Source: Spinacia oleracea (lineage: Eukaryota; Streptophyta; Magnoliopsida; Caryophyllales; Amaranthaceae). From it: DNA of 64,000 bases. A model generated the notes under the pieces. The model ran no database searches and was not told the origin of the DNA. It saw nothing but the letters and a program-made list of their open reading frames with translations. The position numbers and the translations under genes were made by a program. This document shows, piece after piece, positions 59,611-64,000 of the stretch. Numbering within the stretch: position 1 is the first letter of the stretch; the number at the start of each line of letters is the position of its first letter. The stretch covers positions 33,347,449 through 33,411,448 of the forward strand of contig NC_079491.1 in NCBI RefSeq assembly GCF_020520425.1, given 5' to 3'.

Positions 59611-59879
59611 AGTTTCGTCCCGAAACTTGACACAAAAATTCACCCATTCCTCAAAAGTTTTCAACTTATTCCTATTGGAGAAGTACTTGTCCCACTCATG
59701 TGCACTCTTTTGCCAACTTAAAGTTACTTGTAATATCCACGAACACATTTTCTTATGTGGAGAATCTATGTACTTTGCATCAGCATGAATAAGTTGCTAA
59801 AAATAAGCATAAAAATGCATAAAAATACCATAAAAATAGGTAAAAAGCACGAATTTCTATCGCATTCTACCCCCCTTAA

Positions 59880-62800
59880 AGAAAACGAGTTACGCCCTCG
59901 TAACTCATCTCAGGGAATAACTTTGGATATTTCTACTTCATCGAATCATTTCCCCAACGCTATATTTCCACTAAAATCGTAGCAAGTGGGATTTCTACAC
60001 TTCTTTCCACACAATGCCTCAATAGGTGCTATCTTAAAGCTCACATAGTAACTATTGTTGCAAGAAATTCAATCGAATTTAGATGGTCTTCCCAATTACC
60101 CTTAAAGTCAATAACACAGGCTCTCAACATATTTTCCGTTAGTAATCTCAGTTTGTCCATCGATCGCAGGTGGAAAGCAGTACTCATTTTCAATGTCGCC
60201 CCCAAGATTCACTAGACCTTTTTGCCAAAGCTTTAGACTTTTATGGTGAGGATCTCAAATGTTGCCCCATAAAGATAATGTCTCCAAATCATTCAAAGTG
60301 AACACAATAACAACTAACTCTAGATCAAGGGTAGGGTAATTGATTTCATAAGGTTTCAATTGTCGTGACGACAGGTGCGGAGGTCAAACATTCCTTTAAA
60401 ATCTGGAAAGCTTCTTCACATTTCTCACTCCACTTGAATTTCGATTCCTTTTTCAACAAGTTGGTCATTGGTTTTTCTTTGTTCGAAAATCTTTCACAAA
60501 CTCCCTATAATAGTCAGCTAGGCCTAGGAAACTTCAGATATCAGACACGTTCCTTTGGAGTTGGTCACTCACTCACAACTTGATTCTTAGTAGGATCTAC
60601 AGAAACTCCTTCTACTCAGCTTTCTCTTTCTAGTGATCCTCATTACGGCTTTCATGGATGTATAACTCTTGGGCTTAACTCTTAGCACTTTCACCAATTC
60701 ATACATTACCATCTTTTCAAGACAACAAATGATTTCTAACGATCCTGGACCACTCAAATTTTCTCTTAAATTTATTCCCTTACGTAACATAGCTCTCAAT
60801 CAATTTAGTCCTTCACTTTTCCGTCGGTGTCACTTATACACATATGACTTCAAGATTTGTATACTTCATTTAATAAAACTAGATTCTTTCTAAGCGTCTC
60901 CAAGTAATTCTCAAGTGTTTGTCATGCTTTTTCTCATTCCTTGAACAAATCGGGATATCATCAATAACATAATAACGAACTTAATTCGGAATTCGTAGAA
61001 AATCTTATTCATCAAATCCATAATTATGGTAGGTGCATTGGTTAACCCAAAAGACATTATTCTAAACCCATAATGACAATAACGAGTCCTAATGAGGTCT
61101 TAGTCCCTTATCAGCTATCCTCAATTGGTGATACTTCAAACACAAATCAGTCTTCGAGAACACACTCGCCCAATTCATTGATCCAATATTTCATCTATTC
61201 TAGGCAAATTATACTTGTTCTTGATGGTGTTTAGCTCCCTAAATTCGATGCATAATTCCATACTCTTATCTTTCTCCTTAATAAACAACACATGAGCTCC
61301 TCACGGTGACACACTAGGCCTAACATACTCCTTAACGAAACAACTCTTGCAATTGTGTCCTAATTAGATCATTTATAGGTGTCGTTTCAGGATTTAACTC
61401 TATAGTGAACTCAAATGCTCTAGCTGGTAACATACTTGCAATTTCACTCGGAAACACATCAATGAATCCACTCACAATGGCAACATCCTCGATTTTAACT
61501 CCAACTTCTTTACTCACCTCTAACACACTACAGAAAAATCGTTCACACTCTCTATTCATCAATTTCCTCACTTGCATTACAGAAATAACTAAGGTTCTTG
61601 GACTTCTCAAAACATCCACATGAGGTCAACCTTCCCATAGGGTTCCTTAAACTTACTTTCGGAATTTCACAATCTACCTTAGCCTTGCAAAAACTTGGCC
61701 AGTCCATTCTCAGAATTACATCTAGGTTTCTCATTAAACTCTATCAAGTCAGAAAGAAAACGCAATCTTTTATCTTCAAAGGAAAGTTCTTAAATAACTT
61801 GGTACACCTTAAGGTTACACCAGTAGGTATACTAACAGGTAAATCAATCACCTCAAAATCTACTAACTTCAGACTCTTAATACGAGATGACGAAACAAAA
61901 GAATAAGCTTTCCCCGGATCAAATAACTTTCTAACTAGCACGGAGTTAATAGAAAAGTAACAGAAACTAAGTCAACAGGTCGTTCAGCTTCATTTCGACT
62001 TATCACAGACAGTTTACCCGGGGCTTTGTTATGGTTGTTATTCTAATTAGCAGACTTATGGAGGTTTCCTTGGCTGTCTTGTGACCCTATAGGATTCGAA
62101 CTCTAATTTCTGGATTGGTTAAATCCCGACTTCACCTGGTTACCACTTCCTTACCATTTTGTTCCTTTTTCTGCTTAGTAAAGCACTCATACTTCCTATG
62201 CCCCTTTTTCTGACAATAGTTACAGTTCATTCATTCTCCCTTACAATTCCTACCAGGATGGTTGTTATTGCACATCTTACAGTGATACACTCTCTCATAT
62301 TGGTTCTTATTGTTGTGACCATGCTTGTTCCTTCCTTGAAAGTTTCCATTCCCATTCCCATTTTCATTCATACTTCTCTTGAAATTCCCTTGGTTTTCCC
62401 CAGCATTAAACTCTTTTCTCTTCTCCTCTTTTCTTTTCTCCCCGACAACAACATTTTTCTTGTCCCTTCTAGGTTGCAAACCATAAATATGAGCAGCTTC
62501 CCCATACAAAATATCCAGAGATGTAAAGGTTTCCCCACCTAATCCTAAGGTGGTCATGCTATAAATCTTCTATAGTATTCATCGATGGTCATGTTCCCCA
62601 TACTAAGGTTTATGAATTCCTAAACTTTTTGTTTTCTCATAAAAGGTACGGTAAAACTTCCCCTTAAGGCAGTAACAATTGAATCCTAATTGAATCTTTC
62701 AGCAGTGCTAAGCCTAACTCTATTCACTCTCCACCATAAATCAGCTTCATCTTTCAAATACATGACAACTTGACCCACTCTCATATTCTCAGGACAGTTC

Positions 62801-62999
62801 ACAGCCCCAAACAATTTCTCAAACTCTCTAACCTAGTTCTCTAAAAAGTAAGATCGTTTTGCCCCTTAAATTATGGTGACTTAACTTTGGCTAGTCTCTC
62901 AAACATGTCCCTAGCAGAATCGGGACGCTCAGTTCTCTCTTGGATCAGCTTTTCCGCCAAGAGGCAAATAGCAACAACTAGGTCATTATTGTTGGCCAT
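59880..62999 (-). pseudogene. Decayed gag-pol of a Ty3/gypsy (chromovirus-like) element
   Basis: Read leftward. Gag starts at ATG 62999 (MANNNDLVVAICLLAEKLIQ) and has a zinc knuckle near 62240-62290 (CKMCNNNHPGRNC). A protease-like part follows (LFDPGKAYSFVSSSRI near 61900 with DPG in place of DSG, and DVILRMDWPSFCKAKVDCE near 61720-61665). Then come the reverse transcriptase entry (FIDVFPSEI, IELNPETTPI near 61400-61480) with stops, a YGHYGxRxM-like remnant near 61020-61100, the RT/RNase H joint (VEWSEKCEEAFQILK near 60390-60440), and an integrase tail (DGQTE, then DFKGNWEDHLNSIEF near 60060-60170). The RNase H to integrase part is far too short, so an internal deletion is likely. Many stops and frameshifts mean it is inactive. 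Confidence 0.75.
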
Positions 63000-64000
63000 T
63001 CTATAACACGACCTGAAATTAATATATTCTATCTTAGGTTCTAAACATCACTTACATGTCATTCTATATCAAGCAATATTTGATTTGACCATAGAGATCG
63101 CCTCAATAAACAATATTCACATAAAATCATTTACGACGGGGCAACAATCATTGCAAAATAATTCTCCTCGATCATTCGCGAACGACATTCACATAAAGGA
63201 CATCCGATCGAGGGAAACAAATCAAATTCAATCATCACAAATAATAATAATAATAATAAAAGAAATTATTCCACTTCGCGTGCCCAAACTAAATCATTGA
63301 CCACTTGGATAATTAAATATTTAACTTTAATTCCTCAAAAGAAACTTGTATTTCCTAAAAGAATATTAATAACAATCTCTAAACCATAATAACGTACTTG
63401 TCCCAAAATGAAATAAAAGCGCTACGTAATAAATTTAAACTACAGTTGGGCGACTTGTCCCACATTATTCCCACATAAATCATAATCAAAATTCGATAAC
63501 ACCATAAGTTTGGTGGGAGCAAACAATTTCTATTATGCACATATAATTGCAACATTTAAACAATAAACACATGCACGTACATAACAATTAATTTCTTATG
63601 CTAGCATTGACTAGCTACTAATGCACATATAATTCTATCCTATATGCCATTCTTATATTACCCATCTCTCATAAACTAAAGCATTGGAATAATTTAAATA
63701 ACAGAGTAAAAGGAAGATAATATAAGAAAATTATAACATAAAATAATAACATAAATATAAATATGAAATAAATAAAGTAAAATAAATTAAGGAAATGCGT
63801 AGCGAATAAATTCGAAAATAATTTTTTTTTTATTCGAAAAAGATTTATATTTCCTAAATAACGAATTCTAACTTTTGAAACAACTTTTAAAAAAAAAATA
63901 AAAAAAATTGAACTTCTAAAAAAAATTGTACTCATTTTTTTTTTTAATAATAAATAATAAGAAAAAGAATAAAAATTTCGAAAGTCACTTTAATTCGAAT
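63000..64000. other. Presumed 5' leader of the Ty3 element and flank
   Basis: AT-rich, no ORF with domain features. By position it should hold the leader, primer-binding site and 5' LTR end, but no TGGTATCAGAGC-like site or match to the 3' LTR was found. The 5' LTR may lie beyond the window or be lost. Confidence 0.3.

Overview
This is a nuclear plant window: AT-rich and gene-poor, with split exons, long introns, layered transposable elements (TEs), microsatellites and an insertion of chloroplast DNA. The plastid-derived sequences and the look of several LTR families suggest a caryophyllid of the Amaranthaceae/Chenopodiaceae type (spinach-like). That is recognition from memory, not a search result.

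Layout. 1-9.5 kb: a large Ty3/gypsy element of Tat/Ogre style on the minus strand, with an LTR of about 3.3 kb, a primer-binding site and an 831-residue gag-protease ORF that carries three consecutive retropepsin-like domains and an F-box-like tail. Facing it on the plus strand is a 498-residue ORF with its own TATA box, an endonuclease-like stretch and an RNase H-like domain but no reverse transcriptase. 9.5-14 kb: unassigned repeats, a 46-residue membrane microprotein ORF with a TATA box, a decayed RNase H fragment and a tRNA-like segment. 14-22 kb: nuclear plastid DNA in two blocks (ycf3 intron 2-exon 3-psaA, then rps4-trnS-GGA-ycf3 exons 1-2) whose order is swapped relative to the chloroplast. 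(TA)n tracts sit at or near the block ends. The first block is split by a hAT element with a second hAT inside it, and by a solo copia-type LTR.

22-27.4 kb: MITEs, trinucleotide arrays and a foldback element. 27.7-45.0 kb: the only convincing host gene. It has eight exons and encodes a 478-residue TRF-like single-Myb (telobox) nuclear protein. Its introns 1, 2 and 7 (about 4.2, 1.6 and 8.7 kb) are filled with MITEs, a LINE fragment and local duplications. 46.6-50 kb: a broken transposon ORF split by a 2.5-kb solo LTR. 50-52.6 kb: a CACTA-like end with a long palindrome, then about ten tandem copies of a 170-bp repeat. 54-64 kb: a copia element broken in gag, invaded by a Ty3 LTR fragment, itself invaded by a second decayed Ty3 element on the minus strand.

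Only the TRF-like gene is expected to work as an ordinary gene. The 831-aa, 498-aa and 46-aa ORFs are intact and look testable. Most other long ORFs are fragments or low-complexity artefacts. Boundaries backed by target-site duplications (both hATs, both solo LTRs, the LINE, the PIF-like MITE) are firm. Other TE limits are approximate.
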